From the NCBI RefSeq assembly GCF_024124665.1, contig NZ_JAMXSB010000015.1:62001-126000 (forward strand): DNA of 64,000 nucleotides, written 5' to 3'. The translations under genes and the position numbers were made by a program. Every line of letters begins with the position of its first letter. The first letter of the stretch is position 1. Shown piece after piece: positions 13,704 through 23,426 of the stretch. Source of the DNA: Pleionea sp. CnH1-48. Its GTDB lineage: Bacteria > Pseudomonadota > Gammaproteobacteria > Enterobacterales > Kangiellaceae. A model generated the notes under the pieces. The model was not told the DNA's origin and did not search any database. It saw only the letters and a program-made list of their open reading frames with translations.

Positions 13704-15623
13704 GTGATTGATGAACTGGTAAAAAAATGTCTTGGTGCATGGATCGCTGCACTCGTTTTAAGTGCGTGGTTACTAACTGATTTTGTTGCGGAACAGAAGA
13801 ATCTTTTGATTCAGCAAAAGCTTGATTGGATGCAAGAAAAACAGCAATTCATCACGCAAATGACGAGGGGAGTTAAGTGGCAAAATACTGCTGATCGTCG
13901 TCATGTTTTTGCTGAAGTGGTTGAACTGGACGGCATTGTCGAAGCTGTGTTGGTTGAAGACAATAATGTATTAGAGACTTACAGTAACACTGAGGAGCTG
14001 GGAAGCCAAAATGTGATGAGCTGGACGATTCCAGTTTCGAGCGACGGCTATGATTTTGCACTTACCATTCGTCAGTTGTTACCCGATGGAGCCTGGTCTG
14101 TTACACGTGTGTTTAGTTGGCAAATTCTTTTATTGCTGGCCGTTATTTCTGGAGCAGTTGTGTACAGCTGGCGATTATTTGAAGGCTTCCGTTGGTTAGA
14201 AGAAAAATCAGAGTTGATTTTAATGGGGCAATATTCCGAACAGAACTCAGATAATCATCAACATGGACATCTTAATCAAAACTCTGCTATCGAGCAGGTT
14301 CTTAATGAATATGTGGTAAATCGAACTCAGCATACAGAGTTTACTAATCAGCTACGCCGACATTCATTTGTTGATGCGACTACCGGCCTTGGCAATCGAG
14401 ATTACTTTGACGCTGAGTTAGAAGTGCATCTAAAAGTCTCTGAGCAAGTAGTTAGCGGTGCAGTTATCTTTTTGTCATTTGAACCTTTGTCTGATCTTGA
14501 TCATGATGATCGCAATGAGTTTGATTCTTATATTAAAGCCATTGGCGAATTTGTTAATGCCACCACGGAGCAGTATGAATTATGCTGGGCTGCTCGGCGC
14601 GGACAAGTTGATTTTGCTATTTTGGTTCTGGAATTAACTCCCGATAAAGTGCGCCGATTATGTAAAATGATGATCAAGGATTTATCAAGAAGCTTGTTTG
14701 ATGCTAGTCCGTTTAAGATGAATTATGTCAGTGTTGGAGCTGCTTTTTTTGTTTCTGGTGAGAAGTCGTATCACGTCTTGTCCCGAGCTGATATGGCCCT
14801 TAGACATGCGCAGCTAGAAGGGTTTAATAAGTACCACATGTACAGTGCTGAGAACATCGGTAATGATGTGGTTAAAGGCAGCGTTCGTTGGCGCGCCTTT
14901 TTGCAGAACGTGTTAGAAAAAAGAAGTGTTATCTTATGTTATCAACCTCAATTTTATGATGAAGATATTCAAAGCTATGAGGTTTTAGCGCGTTTAAAAG
15001 ATAGAGGAAAACTAGTCCCTGCATCTGTTTTCTTACCTATGGCTAACAGTTGCGGACTGGCCGCTCAGTTTGACCGAGTGATAGTCGATATGGCGTTAAA
15101 AGAACTCACTTTTTCTGACGAGATGAATCAAGTTTTTCTGAATATTAATATTTTTCCACAAAGCTTAATGGATCGGACTTTTGTTGAGTGGTTAGTTCAG
15201 CGTATCGCTGGCCACAAAGGACTTGCTCACCGAATTATGTTTGAAGTTAGCGAATTTTCAGTGTGTAAATATATTAATGAATTGTCTTACGCTATGGAAA
15301 CCTTATTTGAAATCGGTTGCCGTTGGTGTATTGAACACGTTGGTGATCCTACTGCCGATCTGGATTATATCAATCAGCTTCCTATTTATGCTTTAAAGCT
15401 GGATCAAACCATTATTCGTAGTATTCAAACTGGTGACGAGAGAACTTTATTTATACAATCTTTGGTCCATTCTACTCAACACTTAGGGATTCAGGTATGG
15501 GCTGATGCGGTTGAGTCTGAATCAGAGTGGCAAGTATTACAAAGTGTCGGTGTGACAGGAGGGCAGGGATACTGGTTTGCGAAACCAGAAAACTCAATAT
15601 CGAGTCATTTGGTTCACCACTAG
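13704..15623 (+). CDS. CsrD/MshH-like protein with degenerate GGDEF and EAL domains
   Basis: 639 residues, close to the length of CsrD/MshH. Two membrane segments (about 10-27 and 130-150) flank a periplasmic part. The GGDEF-like domain starts DATTGLGNRDYFDAELE (about 223), but the signature loop is RRGQVDF, so no cyclase activity is expected. The EAL-like domain (about 410-630) has SYEVLARL where EAL should be and lacks several metal ligands. CsrD-type proteins do not handle c-di-GMP but direct RNase E to the CsrB/C RNAs. No csrB-like RNA was seen here. The start is a GTG with a weak ribosome site. Confidence 0.75.
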   Translation: MIDELVKKCLGAWIAALVLSAWLLTDFVAEQKNLLIQQKLDWMQEKQQFITQMTRGVKWQNTADRRHVFAEVVELDGIVEAVLVEDNNVLETYSNTEELGSQNVMSWTIPVSSDGYDFALTIRQLLPDGAWSVTRVFSWQILLLLAVISGAVVYSWRLFEGFRWLEEKSELILMGQYSEQNSDNHQHGHLNQNSAIEQVLNEYVVNRTQHTEFTNQLRRHSFVDATTGLGNRDYFDAELEVHLKVSEQVVSGAVIFLSFEPLSDLDHDDRNEFDSYIKAIGEFVNATTEQYELCWAARRGQVDFAILVLELTPDKVRRLCKMMIKDLSRSLFDASPFKMNYVSVGAAFFVSGEKSYHVLSRADMALRHAQLEGFNKYHMYSAENIGNDVVKGSVRWRAFLQNVLEKRSVILCYQPQFYDEDIQSYEVLARLKDRGKLVPASVFLPMANSCGLAAQFDRVIVDMALKELTFSDEMNQVFLNINIFPQSLMDRTFVEWLVQRIAGHKGLAHRIMFEVSEFSVCKYINELSYAMETLFEIGCRWCIEHVGDPTADLDYINQLPIYALKLDQTIIRSIQTGDERTLFIQSLVHSTQHLGIQVWADAVESESEWQVLQSVGVTGGQGYWFAKPENSISSHLVHH

Positions 15624-15660
15624 TTGCATTGTATTTTTTAGATTCAATTCCTTCAGACAT

Positions 15661-15692
15661 AAAAAAAGCGCTTCGATTGAAGCGCTTTTTTA
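15661..15692. terminator. Bidirectional terminator
   Basis: Stem AGCGCTTC (15667-15674) and GAAGCGCT (15679-15686) with loop GATT, flanked by an A-tract on the left and T-tract on the right, so it works for the csrD-like gene and the convergent porin gene. Confidence 0.9.
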
Positions 15693-15708
15693 TTGCTTAA
15701 AGCTCAAA

Positions 15709-16650
15709 TTAGAATTTGTGCTCTAAACCTAAGCCGATCCAGCTTTTGTCTGTACCAGCTGCATCTTCTTGATCAGTGTAGAAAGCGTAAACTTTAGTTT
15801 TCTTTCCTAACTTGTGATCGATACCGAATGAAGTCATTTCTTCATCGATAGTACCTTCGTCAGACTCACCAGTTTGAAGTTTGAAAGTGTTGTTACCCGT
15901 TTTATAAGCAACACTTACGATGTAACCTTCTTCATCGATAACACCATTGTCGTGCTCGTTGTAAAGGCCACCAAACTGCCAGTTACCTAAGTTGTATTGA
16001 GCAACGAAACGAGTGTTTGTCTGGTCAACGCCAGCAACATCGTTATCTTGCGCGAAAGCTACGAACAAGTCTTTGTTGCTCCACTCGACAGAAACAGAAG
16101 ATGCTGTACCGAAATCATCTTGAGAAGTTTCTGCTGCGCCTTTAGCTGGAGTAGTTGCTGCAACTTTAACTTTGATGCCGCCAGCGAATTTAGGAGTCGA
16201 GTATTGAACCAAGTTGCTCGCACGAACTTCACCACCTACAAGGTTCTTGATATCACCTTCTAAGTCGTTGAACAAATCGATTTTTTTCTGAATCTTTTTA
16301 GTTGGAGTGTCGTGACGACCAGCGATAACCTGACCGAAGTTACCTTCAAGACCAACGTACTGGTTACGTGCTTTAATGTGGTCATCAGAAGCTTTTGCGT
16401 TATCAGAAATGTCAACTTCCCACTCTACTTTATAGATAGCTTTTAAGCTGTCAGATAACTTAGCTTTACCTTTGATGCCAAAACGAGAAGCGTTGCTTTT
16501 TACTTCGTTTCCGTCTAAACCATCGTCAGTTACCTGAAAGCTAAGGTTTAATTTACCGTATACAGTAGCTGCTTCACCAGCAGATACGTTCATTGCCCCT
16601 AAAGTAGCAGCTGCGATAGCTGACAGAGCGATCTTCTTGGTTAATTTCAT
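15709..16650 (-). CDS. Outer membrane porin (Gram-negative porin family), probably phosphate-starvation inducible
   Basis: 313 residues. The signal peptide MKLTKKIALSAIAAATLGAM runs to about residue 24. The first strand is AATVYGKLNLSFQV; then SRFGIKGKAKLSDSLKAIYKVEWEV and YVGLEGNFGQVIAGRHDTP, typical of trimeric 16-stranded porins, and the chain ends in Phe (GLGLEHKF), the outer-membrane assembly signal. The sequence is acidic, so anion selectivity is not obvious. A Pho-box-like site and a spaced -10 lie upstream and the pst genes are its neighbours. I infer control by PhoB and a role in phosphate-limited uptake. Confidence 0.9.
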   Translation of the reverse strand: MKLTKKIALSAIAAATLGAMNVSAGEAATVYGKLNLSFQVTDDGLDGNEVKSNASRFGIKGKAKLSDSLKAIYKVEWEVDISDNAKASDDHIKARNQYVGLEGNFGQVIAGRHDTPTKKIQKKIDLFNDLEGDIKNLVGGEVRASNLVQYSTPKFAGGIKVKVAATTPAKGAAETSQDDFGTASSVSVEWSNKDLFVAFAQDNDVAGVDQTNTRFVAQYNLGNWQFGGLYNEHDNGVIDEEGYIVSVAYKTGNNTFKLQTGESDEGTIDEEMTSFGIDHKLGKKTKVYAFYTDQEDAAGTDKSWIGLGLEHKF

Positions 16651-16734
16651 GGTTTTCTCCCGGTTATGAAATTTTTTTGTCTTTTGAATGCGATTTTCTT
16701 TGTCAAATCAATGAGCGCAATATTAGCGACGAGA

Positions 16735-16753
16735 TATGACGTTTTTATTGCAA
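16735..16753 (-). promoter_or_regulatory. Pho-box-like PhoB site before the porin
   Basis: Read on the minus strand, TTGCAAT-AAAA-ACGTCAT resembles the repeat CTGTCAT-W4-CTGTCAT (9 of 14 arm positions). A -10 like TAATAT (16725-16720) follows after 9 bp, the usual placing for a PhoB-activated promoter. Confidence 0.5.
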
Positions 16754-17003
16754 GTATGCACGGGAACAGCAAAAAGATAATAAAGGGGAGTAAAAATGCT
16801 TATAAAACAAAGTGTTCTGATCGTTAAACAAGATTACTTTTTCTTTTTCCTAAATTATATTCTCGCCCAGTACTACACTAATGTTACAGTTGGCGCACAT
16901 TTTCTTTATTTTGTCACCAATTGTCAACCGGTAATAGTGCGGAAATCACTTATTTTTCATAGTGATAGGCGTTCGGAAATTATTATATCTGAATTATTAC
17001 AGT

Positions 17004-17022
17004 GCTTCATAAAAGTGTCATA
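17004..17022 (+). promoter_or_regulatory. Pho box and promoter of the pst operon
   Basis: GCTTCATAAAAGTGTCATA matches the 19-bp Pho box (CTGTCAT-AWAW-CTGTCAT-A form) at 15 positions. A -10 TAGAAT lies at 17032-17037. It stands about 60 bp before the GTG of pstC. Confidence 0.75.
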
Positions 17023-17082
17023 AACTCAGTTTAGAATAGCCCGCATTAAATTTTATCTATTCATAAGAGAAAGGCGATTTCC

Positions 17083-19356
17083 GTGCAATCAATGAACGAT
17101 TCTGTAAAAGACAGTGTCCGTGCACTCTTAGATAAGCAAACTGACAGTGGTCATCATACTTGGCGACGAGTCAAAGATAACATGGCTCGATACGGAATTG
17201 GTCTTGGTGGCATTTCTGTCATCATCGCTGTAATGATGATTTTCTTCTTTTTGTTATACGTTGTTCTCCCTATTTTTAAAGGTGCTGAAATTCAGGCGGG
17301 TAAAACACAGAGCTACCCAGCTGAATCTTCACTGTTTTGGGGAGTGGAAGAGTACGGTGAAATTGGCTACAACTTGAATGCCGAAGGCTCGGCTTTGTTT
17401 TTCGATACGAAAACTGGACAGCCTATCGATCAGTATGAACTAGAATTGCCCGGCGGAGCTAGTGTAACTAGTGCTGGTTATGCTGATGTTGAACAGAACA
17501 TTGTCGCTTTGGGTCTTAGTGACGGCAATTTGTTGTTCGCAAAGTTTAAGTTTGATATCAGCTATCCTGATAACAAGCGCAAAATCACGCCCAGCATCAC
17601 TTATCCATTTGGTGAAGATGTCATTGAGCTGTCAGACTCACCTATTGAAAAAATTTCTGCTTCTTTATCTGAAGATACCTTAACGCTGGTCGCTGCTGGT
17701 GCAGGAACCGAGTTTTCTTATATTCGTTTTGCCTTGGAAGAGTCCTTTAGCTCTGACGGCTTTTCTTTAGAAGAAATCGACCGTCAAGAAGTGACAGCCG
17801 ATACACCTATTGATTTCTTATTCACTGAGCCTACGGGGATCTGGGTATATGCGGTGTCCAGAAATGGCGTATTACAGAGCTTTCTGTTTAGTGACTCAGA
17901 AGAAAAATTACTTGAAAATGAAAAAGTTGCGTTGGTTGAGCCTGGTGTAACGGTACGTGATGTAGATTTGCTAGTCGGCGGGATTTCGATGATTGTAGCC
18001 GACGACAAAGGAATGATTACACAATGGTTCCCAGTCAGAGGTGAAGACAACGTTTATAGCATGAAAAAAGTGAGAGACTTTTCTTTTAATGGCTCTCCTA
18101 TCGTGACTGTGGCCCCAGAAGTTCGTCGCAAAGCCTTTGTCGCTCTTAACGAAAACAACGAGTTAGGGATGTTCTTTACATCGTCCCACCGTGTTGTATT
18201 AACCGAGCAGTTAGATTCTCAGGTCAGTAAAGATGCGCTAGCGTTGTTTAACCCTCGTGCCAACCAGCTGCTTGTAAAAAATGGTCAAGAGTTGATGCGT
18301 TGGGATGTGGATAACGAACACCCTGATTTATCATGGAGTGCGCTGTGGGGCAAAGTTTGGTACGAAAACTACTCTGAGCCAGAGTTTACCTGGCAGTCAT
18401 CGGCATCAACCAGTGACTTTGAAGCTAAGTTTTCTTTAGTTCCCTTAAGTTTTGGTACGTTAAAAGCAGCCTTCTACGCGATGTTGTTCGCGATGCCACT
18501 GGCAATTTGTGGCGCGATATTTACAGCTTATTTTATGGCGCCTCAAATGCGACAGATGGTTAAGCCTGCCGTCGAAATTATGGAAGCCTTACCTACCGTT
18601 ATTCTGGGATTCCTGGCCGGCCTATGGTTAGCACCAGCTCTGGAGGAACACCTACCAGGCGTCTTTATGCTGCTGATTGTCATGCCTTTTGGAATCATAC
18701 TCTTTGGTTTAGCTTGGCACTTTGCACCTGTAGAACTAAAGCATCGCATTCCTGATGGTTGGCAAGCGGCGTTATTGATCCCCATTATTATTATTATTGG
18801 CTGGCTCAGTATGTCATTGAGCTATCCAGTAGAGCAGGCCTTCTTTGACGGCAATATGCCAGAGTGGTTACGTCAACATGGGATTACTTACGACCAGCGT
18901 AACTCTTTAGTTGTTGGTATCGCGATGGGCTTTGCGGTTATACCAACCATCTTCTCAATTGCTGAAGATGCTATTTTCAGCGTTCCTCGTCATCTTACTA
19001 ATGGTTCTCTTGCCTTAGGTGCAAGCCCGTGGCAAACCTTAGTAAGAGTTGTACTTCCTACTGCCAGCCCTGGTATTTTCTCCGCGGTGATGATTGGTAT
19101 GGGACGTGCTGTTGGTGAAACGATGATTGTTCTGATGGCAACGGGTAACACACCTATTATGGAAGCGAATATCTTTGAAGGTATGCGAACCCTGTCTGCC
19201 AATATTGCTGTTGAAATGCCTGAGTCTGAAGTCGGTTCGTCTCACTATCGAGTATTGTTCCTCGCAGGCTTCGTATTATTTGTATTTACCTTTGTTTTCA
19301 ACACGGTTGCGGAAATTGTTCGTCACCGATTACGTCGAAAATATGGTTCTCTTTAA
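17083..19356 (+). CDS. pstC: Phosphate ABC transporter permease PstC, long form
   Basis: 757 residues, more than twice the enteric PstC. An N-terminal membrane helix (about 42-66) is followed by a ~390-residue extracytoplasmic insertion rich in short strands, probably beta-propeller-like. Then come the transporter helices from about 460. The permease core shows AVEIMEALPTVILGFLAGLW and, near the end, GASPWQTLVRVVLPTASPG, the EAA loop that contacts PstB. The GTG start has AAAGG eight bases upstream and is preferred to ATG 17092. First gene of the pst-pho operon, 51 bp before pstA. Confidence 0.93.
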   Translation: MQSMNDSVKDSVRALLDKQTDSGHHTWRRVKDNMARYGIGLGGISVIIAVMMIFFFLLYVVLPIFKGAEIQAGKTQSYPAESSLFWGVEEYGEIGYNLNAEGSALFFDTKTGQPIDQYELELPGGASVTSAGYADVEQNIVALGLSDGNLLFAKFKFDISYPDNKRKITPSITYPFGEDVIELSDSPIEKISASLSEDTLTLVAAGAGTEFSYIRFALEESFSSDGFSLEEIDRQEVTADTPIDFLFTEPTGIWVYAVSRNGVLQSFLFSDSEEKLLENEKVALVEPGVTVRDVDLLVGGISMIVADDKGMITQWFPVRGEDNVYSMKKVRDFSFNGSPIVTVAPEVRRKAFVALNENNELGMFFTSSHRVVLTEQLDSQVSKDALALFNPRANQLLVKNGQELMRWDVDNEHPDLSWSALWGKVWYENYSEPEFTWQSSASTSDFEAKFSLVPLSFGTLKAAFYAMLFAMPLAICGAIFTAYFMAPQMRQMVKPAVEIMEALPTVILGFLAGLWLAPALEEHLPGVFMLLIVMPFGIILFGLAWHFAPVELKHRIPDGWQAALLIPIIIIIGWLSMSLSYPVEQAFFDGNMPEWLRQHGITYDQRNSLVVGIAMGFAVIPTIFSIAEDAIFSVPRHLTNGSLALGASPWQTLVRVVLPTASPGIFSAVMIGMGRAVGETMIVLMATGNTPIMEANIFEGMRTLSANIAVEMPESEVGSSHYRVLFLAGFVLFVFTFVFNTVAEIVRHRLRRKYGSL

Positions 19357-19407
19357 CCCATTACGTCAACTTGAAGATAAACGAGACACAAACAGGTTTA
19401 TATTAAG

Positions 19408-21033
19408 ATGAGAGAAAAGTTTTTTAAATCAGGTGAACATTGGGTTTGGTTTAATGCCGGAGCCATTGCCATATCACTTGTCATGGTTGTCGGGTTATTG
19501 GCGCTGATTGCTGTTCGAGGCTTAGGTCATTTTTGGCCTAAAGAAGTGCATCATTATGAGTTGTCTTTAGAAAACGGCGAAAAAGCTCATGTTCTAGGAG
19601 AGCTTTACGAAGAGCAGAGCCCTAAAGGTGCTCAAGACGATAGCGAAACGCAACTTCTGATCAAAAACGGTAATCGTGAAGTTTATGGACTGGATTTTAC
19701 CTGGATTCATAAGAAGCATGTGACCGCTGAGTCTTTTCCATCTGATGTTGTTGTATTAGAGCGTCGAGAGTGGGGTAACTTCTACGGTGATCTGCAGAAG
19801 GTAATTATCGATGGCGCAGAGGTCGGTAACGATAAAGAGTCTCGCTATGCGGCTATGCTCGCTCGTATTAATGAAGTTAACGATGTTTTTGAAGACATTC
19901 ATGATCTAGAGAAAAGCGATATCGGCTCTGTGAACTATCGCCTGGAAGAGTTACGTTTAGAGCGTCGTCGATTAGAGCTTGATGGTAAAGATACTCGAGA
20001 AGCTTTGGCAGAAATTGCAGCTCAAGAACAACAGTTAAAAAATGAGTTTGAAGACTTACAAACCAAGTTGAATGCTTTATACGCAGAAGCCGAAAAAGAC
20101 TCTGTCGTAGTAAAAACCATTGAAGGAAAAGAACTGACGGTTAACTTCGCAATGATCGTTAGAGCTTTCCAACCCAACAAGATGACGGGTTTGGGTAAGG
20201 TGGGGCACTACTTCGAAAAAGTCGGTGAGTTTGTACTGGAAGATCCGCGCGAAGCAAATACAGAAGGCGGCGTTTTCCCTGCCATCTTTGGTACTGTAAT
20301 GATGGTTATCTTAATGTCTATCATTGTTACGCCTTTTGGTGTGATTGCTGCTGTTTATTTACATGAATACTCAAAACAGGGTTTCTTAACGCGAGTTATT
20401 CGAGTCGCTGTTAACAACCTGGCAGGTGTTCCTTCTATTGTTTATGGAGTATTTGGCTTAGGTTTCTTTGTTTATTTTCTTGGTGGAAGCATTGATGATT
20501 TGTTCTACCCAGAAGCAAAGCCAGCGCCGACATTTGGTACTTCAGGCTTGATCTGGGCATCGATAACGCTGGCTCTTTTAACTTTACCAGTTGTTATTGT
20601 ATCGACAGAAGAAGGTCTATCTCGTATTCCTAAGTCAATTAGAGAAGGTAGCTTAGCGCTTGGTGCGACTAAGATAGAAACCTTATGGCGAACAGTATTG
20701 CCCATGTCGAGTCCGGCTATGATGACAGGCTTGATTTTAGCGATTGCCCGTGCGGCAGGTGAGGTAGCACCACTGATGTTGGTGGGTGTTGTAAAGCTAG
20801 CACCGACATTGCCTGTTGATGGCAATGCTCCCTTTATTCACTTAGAAAGAAAGTTTATGCACCTGGGCTTCCACATATACGATGTTGGTTTCCAAAGCCC
20901 TAATGTAGAGGCCGCTCGCCCCTTAGTTTATGCGACTGCGTTTTTGCTTGTTCTGGTAATTATCTTATTGAACATTGCTGCGATAAAAATACGCAATAAC
21001 TTGCGCGAAAAGTATAAGTCACTAGAGCACTAA
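19408..21033 (+). CDS. pstA: Phosphate ABC transporter permease PstA, long form
   Basis: 541 residues. After the first membrane helix (about 15-38) comes a periplasmic insertion (about 40-275) with a long coiled coil (about 165-230: LEELRLERRRLELDGKDTRE, then EIAAQEQQLKNEFEDLQTK). The PstA core follows: VFPAIFGTVMMVILMSI, NNLAGVPSIVYGVFGLG and the EAA loop GSLALGATKIETLWRTVLP. The insertion is the partner feature of the enlarged PstC and may bind it in the periplasm. 50 bp before pstB. Confidence 0.93.
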   Translation: MREKFFKSGEHWVWFNAGAIAISLVMVVGLLALIAVRGLGHFWPKEVHHYELSLENGEKAHVLGELYEEQSPKGAQDDSETQLLIKNGNREVYGLDFTWIHKKHVTAESFPSDVVVLERREWGNFYGDLQKVIIDGAEVGNDKESRYAAMLARINEVNDVFEDIHDLEKSDIGSVNYRLEELRLERRRLELDGKDTREALAEIAAQEQQLKNEFEDLQTKLNALYAEAEKDSVVVKTIEGKELTVNFAMIVRAFQPNKMTGLGKVGHYFEKVGEFVLEDPREANTEGGVFPAIFGTVMMVILMSIIVTPFGVIAAVYLHEYSKQGFLTRVIRVAVNNLAGVPSIVYGVFGLGFFVYFLGGSIDDLFYPEAKPAPTFGTSGLIWASITLALLTLPVVIVSTEEGLSRIPKSIREGSLALGATKIETLWRTVLPMSSPAMMTGLILAIARAAGEVAPLMLVGVVKLAPTLPVDGNAPFIHLERKFMHLGFHIYDVGFQSPNVEAARPLVYATAFLLVLVIILLNIAAIKIRNNLREKYKSLEH

Positions 21034-21083
21034 GACATCGAGTGATCTGGTTAGATTGAATTTTGAATAGTTAGGTAAACATT

Positions 21084-21914
21084 ATGACAGCTGAAGCTCA
21101 AATTGGTCTGGAGCAAAACGACAAAGCCGGTGGATTTAATCCAGAAGTTGTAGCCGGCGAAAAAATTGCTCTAGAAGTTGAAAATTTAAACCTGTTTTAT
21201 GGTGAGAAGCAGGCTTTACACAACATCAACTTACAAATACCTGACAAGAAAGTCACTGCGTTTATCGGCCCTAGTGGCTGTGGTAAGTCAACATTGCTTC
21301 GATGTTTTAATCGAATGAATGACCTGGTTGATATCGCTCGTGTAGAAGGCGCTATTCGACTGAATGGCTCTAACATGTATGCGCCAGGTGTTAATGTGGC
21401 TGACTTACGTCGTAATGTAGGGATGGTGTTCCAGAAGCCAAACCCTTTTCCTAAATCTATTTATGAAAACGTCGCTTATGGCCTGCGTTTGCAAGGCATT
21501 AATAAGCGAAGTCTTCTTGACGAAGTTGTTGAGTGGGCACTTAAAGGTGCCGCTTTATGGGATGAAGTTAAAGACCGCTTAAATGATAATGCACTTGGTA
21601 TGTCGGGTGGACAGCAGCAGCGTTTAGTTATCGCTCGTGCAATTGCTGTGCAGCCAGAAGTGTTATTGCTTGACGAACCAGCTTCTGCTCTTGATCCGAT
21701 TTCGACGTTAAAGATTGAAGAACTTATCCACGAACTTAAAAACGATTACACCATTGTTATTGTAACTCATAACATGCAGCAGGCTGCTCGAGTTTCAGAT
21801 TACACTGCCTTTATGTATATGGGAGACATGGTGGAGTTTGATAAGACGGATACCATCTTTACAAATCCTGGTCAAAAGAAAACAGAAGACTACATCACTG
21901 GTCGTTACGGTTAA
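21084..21914 (+). CDS. pstB: Phosphate ABC transporter ATP-binding protein PstB
   Basis: 276 residues. Walker [10 protein letters not shown] (about 66-74), the Q-loop in VFQKPNPFP, signature MSGGQQQRL, Walker [14 protein letters not shown] and the H-loop THNMQQA are all intact. The FNRMNDL and FPKSIYENV stretches are typical of PstB. It drives phosphate uptake and takes part in PhoR/PhoU signalling. Confidence 0.97.
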   Translation: MTAEAQIGLEQNDKAGGFNPEVVAGEKIALEVENLNLFYGEKQALHNINLQIPDKKVTAFIGPSGCGKSTLLRCFNRMNDLVDIARVEGAIRLNGSNMYAPGVNVADLRRNVGMVFQKPNPFPKSIYENVAYGLRLQGINKRSLLDEVVEWALKGAALWDEVKDRLNDNALGMSGGQQQRLVIARAIAVQPEVLLLDEPASALDPISTLKIEELIHELKNDYTIVIVTHNMQQAARVSDYTAFMYMGDMVEFDKTDTIFTNPGQKKTEDYITGRYG

Positions 21915-21944
21915 TGACTTCGCTAAGCGTTTTATTTTATTAAG

Positions 21945-22697
21945 GTGGACAAGATGTTGGACAAAAGCCAGTTTACACAGCATATTTCACGTCAGTTCAA
22001 TGAAGACCTGGAAAATGTGCGTCAAAAAGTTTTGGCTATGGGCGGTTTAGTAGAAGATCAAATTACTAAATCTTTACAAGCTTTAGAAAACTTGGACGGC
22101 GACCTTTCTAAAGAAGTTATTGAGACTGACAAAAAAGTTAATTCGCATGAAGTGACTATTGATGAAGAGTGCACGCGCATTCTCGCTAAGCGACAGCCAG
22201 CTGCAGGTGATCTTCGCTTAGTTGTTGCTATCATCAAAACCATCACTGATTTGGAACGAGTCGGTGATGAAGCAGAAAAAATTGCGCGCATGGCGTCTCA
22301 CATTGGCTTATCTATGGACAATGTTATGCCGTCGAAGAAGCATTTTAGTGCGGTTATGCACTTAGGTGAGCATGTTAAATCTATGTTGCACGAGGCGCTT
22401 GATGCGTTTGCTCGTATGGATGTTGAGCTCGCTCTTCAGGTTGCGCAAAGAGAAACAACTGCAGATAAAGAATACAATGCCATTGCACGTCATTTGATTA
22501 CTTATATGATGGAAGATCCTCGAAGTATTTCTTCCGTTCTTGATGTCATGTGGTCTGCTAGAGCATTAGAGAGAATCGGCGACCATGCACGTAATATTTG
22601 TGAGTATGTAATCTATCTGGTTCAAGGTAAAGATGTTCGCCATCTAAGCCTCGAAGAGATGGAAGTTATGACTCACGCTGATAACGCTGACAAGTAG
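21945..22697 (+). CDS. phoU: Phosphate signalling protein PhoU
   Basis: 250 residues in two repeated three-helix halves, each with the metal-binding type motif: ETDKKVNSHEVTIDEECTRI in the first and RETTADKEYNAIARHLITYM in the second. ERVGDEAEKIAR and ERIGDHARNICEYVIY are the PhoU hallmark segments. It links Pst transport state to PhoR and limits uptake. It lies between pstB and phoB in the operon (30 and 27 bp gaps). Confidence 0.96.
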   Translation: MDKMLDKSQFTQHISRQFNEDLENVRQKVLAMGGLVEDQITKSLQALENLDGDLSKEVIETDKKVNSHEVTIDEECTRILAKRQPAAGDLRLVVAIIKTITDLERVGDEAEKIARMASHIGLSMDNVMPSKKHFSAVMHLGEHVKSMLHEALDAFARMDVELALQVAQRETTADKEYNAIARHLITYMMEDPRSISSVLDVMWSARALERIGDHARNICEYVIYLVQGKDVRHLSLEEMEVMTHADNADK

Positions 22698-22724
22698 ACG
22701 TTGGATTTGTGAGGGGAAGGTGTA

Positions 22725-23420
22725 ATGAATGCAACAATTATGGTGGTAGAGGATGAACGCGATATTCGAGAGATGTTAGTTTTTTCTCTCGAACAAGCTG
22801 GATATTCAACTCTTCAAGCTGGTACGTCAGAAAAAGCAATGTCATTGCTACAAGAAGAAACGATTCCAGATTTACTACTCGTCGATTGGATGTTGCCTGG
22901 CGCTTCAGGTGTAGAGCTAACCAGAAAAGTAAAGAAGAGTTCACTGTTTAAGGATGTTCCTGTCATTATGTTGACAGCGCGTGGAGAGGAAGATGACCGC
23001 ATTAAAGGTCTGGACGCGGGTGCCGATGATTATGTTATCAAGCCTTTTTCTCCCAGAGAGCTGATGGCTCGCATTCGAGCTGTGCTTCGCCGTACAGACC
23101 CAGGCACAGCCGAAGAAAAGTCTATCGAAATGGGACGTTTAAAGCTGGACACTGCCAGCTATCGGGTGACTGTTGATGGGCAAACCGTTAAGTTAGGGCC
23201 AACGGAGTACAAGTTATTGTTGTACTTTTTGGAGCACCCAGAGCGTGTCTTCACTCGTAGCCAGTTACTCGATGCGGTTTGGGGACATCAGGTTATTGTT
23301 GAAGAAAGAACGGTAGATGTTCATATTCGTCGTTTGCGCAAAGCACTCGACCCCTATGGCATCGAAAACTACGTTCAAACCGTTCGCGGCGCAGGTTATC
23401 GCTTTTCTCACAGAGTATAA
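22725..23420 (+). CDS. phoB: Phosphate regulon response regulator PhoB
   Basis: 231 residues. The receiver domain (1-120) has the acidic pair in VVEDERDI, the phospho-acceptor Asp in LLLVDWMLPG (about 54), the Thr in MLTARGEEDD and the Lys in YVIKPFSP. The OmpR-type winged helix (135-230) has LGPTEYKLLLYFLEHPERVF and RTVDVHIRRLRKAL. It should bind the Pho boxes noted at 16735 and 17004. Six bases separate it from phoR. Confidence 0.95.
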   Translation: MNATIMVVEDERDIREMLVFSLEQAGYSTLQAGTSEKAMSLLQEETIPDLLLVDWMLPGASGVELTRKVKKSSLFKDVPVIMLTARGEEDDRIKGLDAGADDYVIKPFSPRELMARIRAVLRRTDPGTAEEKSIEMGRLKLDTASYRVTVDGQTVKLGPTEYKLLLYFLEHPERVFTRSQLLDAVWGHQVIVEERTVDVHIRRLRKALDPYGIENYVQTVRGAGYRFSHRV

Positions 23421-23426
23421 CGGTCT

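Larger units (their letters stand above)
16651..17082. other. 432-bp divergent regulatory region between porin and pstC
   Basis: Contains the two Pho-box-like sites (16735-16753 leftwards, 17004-17022 rightwards) with their -10 elements. A 75-codon ORF in this stretch has no ribosome site and AT-driven composition, and I do not accept it. Confidence 0.6.

Noticed and set aside
16796-17023. 75-codon rightward ORF between porin and pstC
   Set aside because: It runs through the Pho box, has no ribosome site, and its Phe/Tyr/Ile-rich content fits AT-rich promoter DNA.
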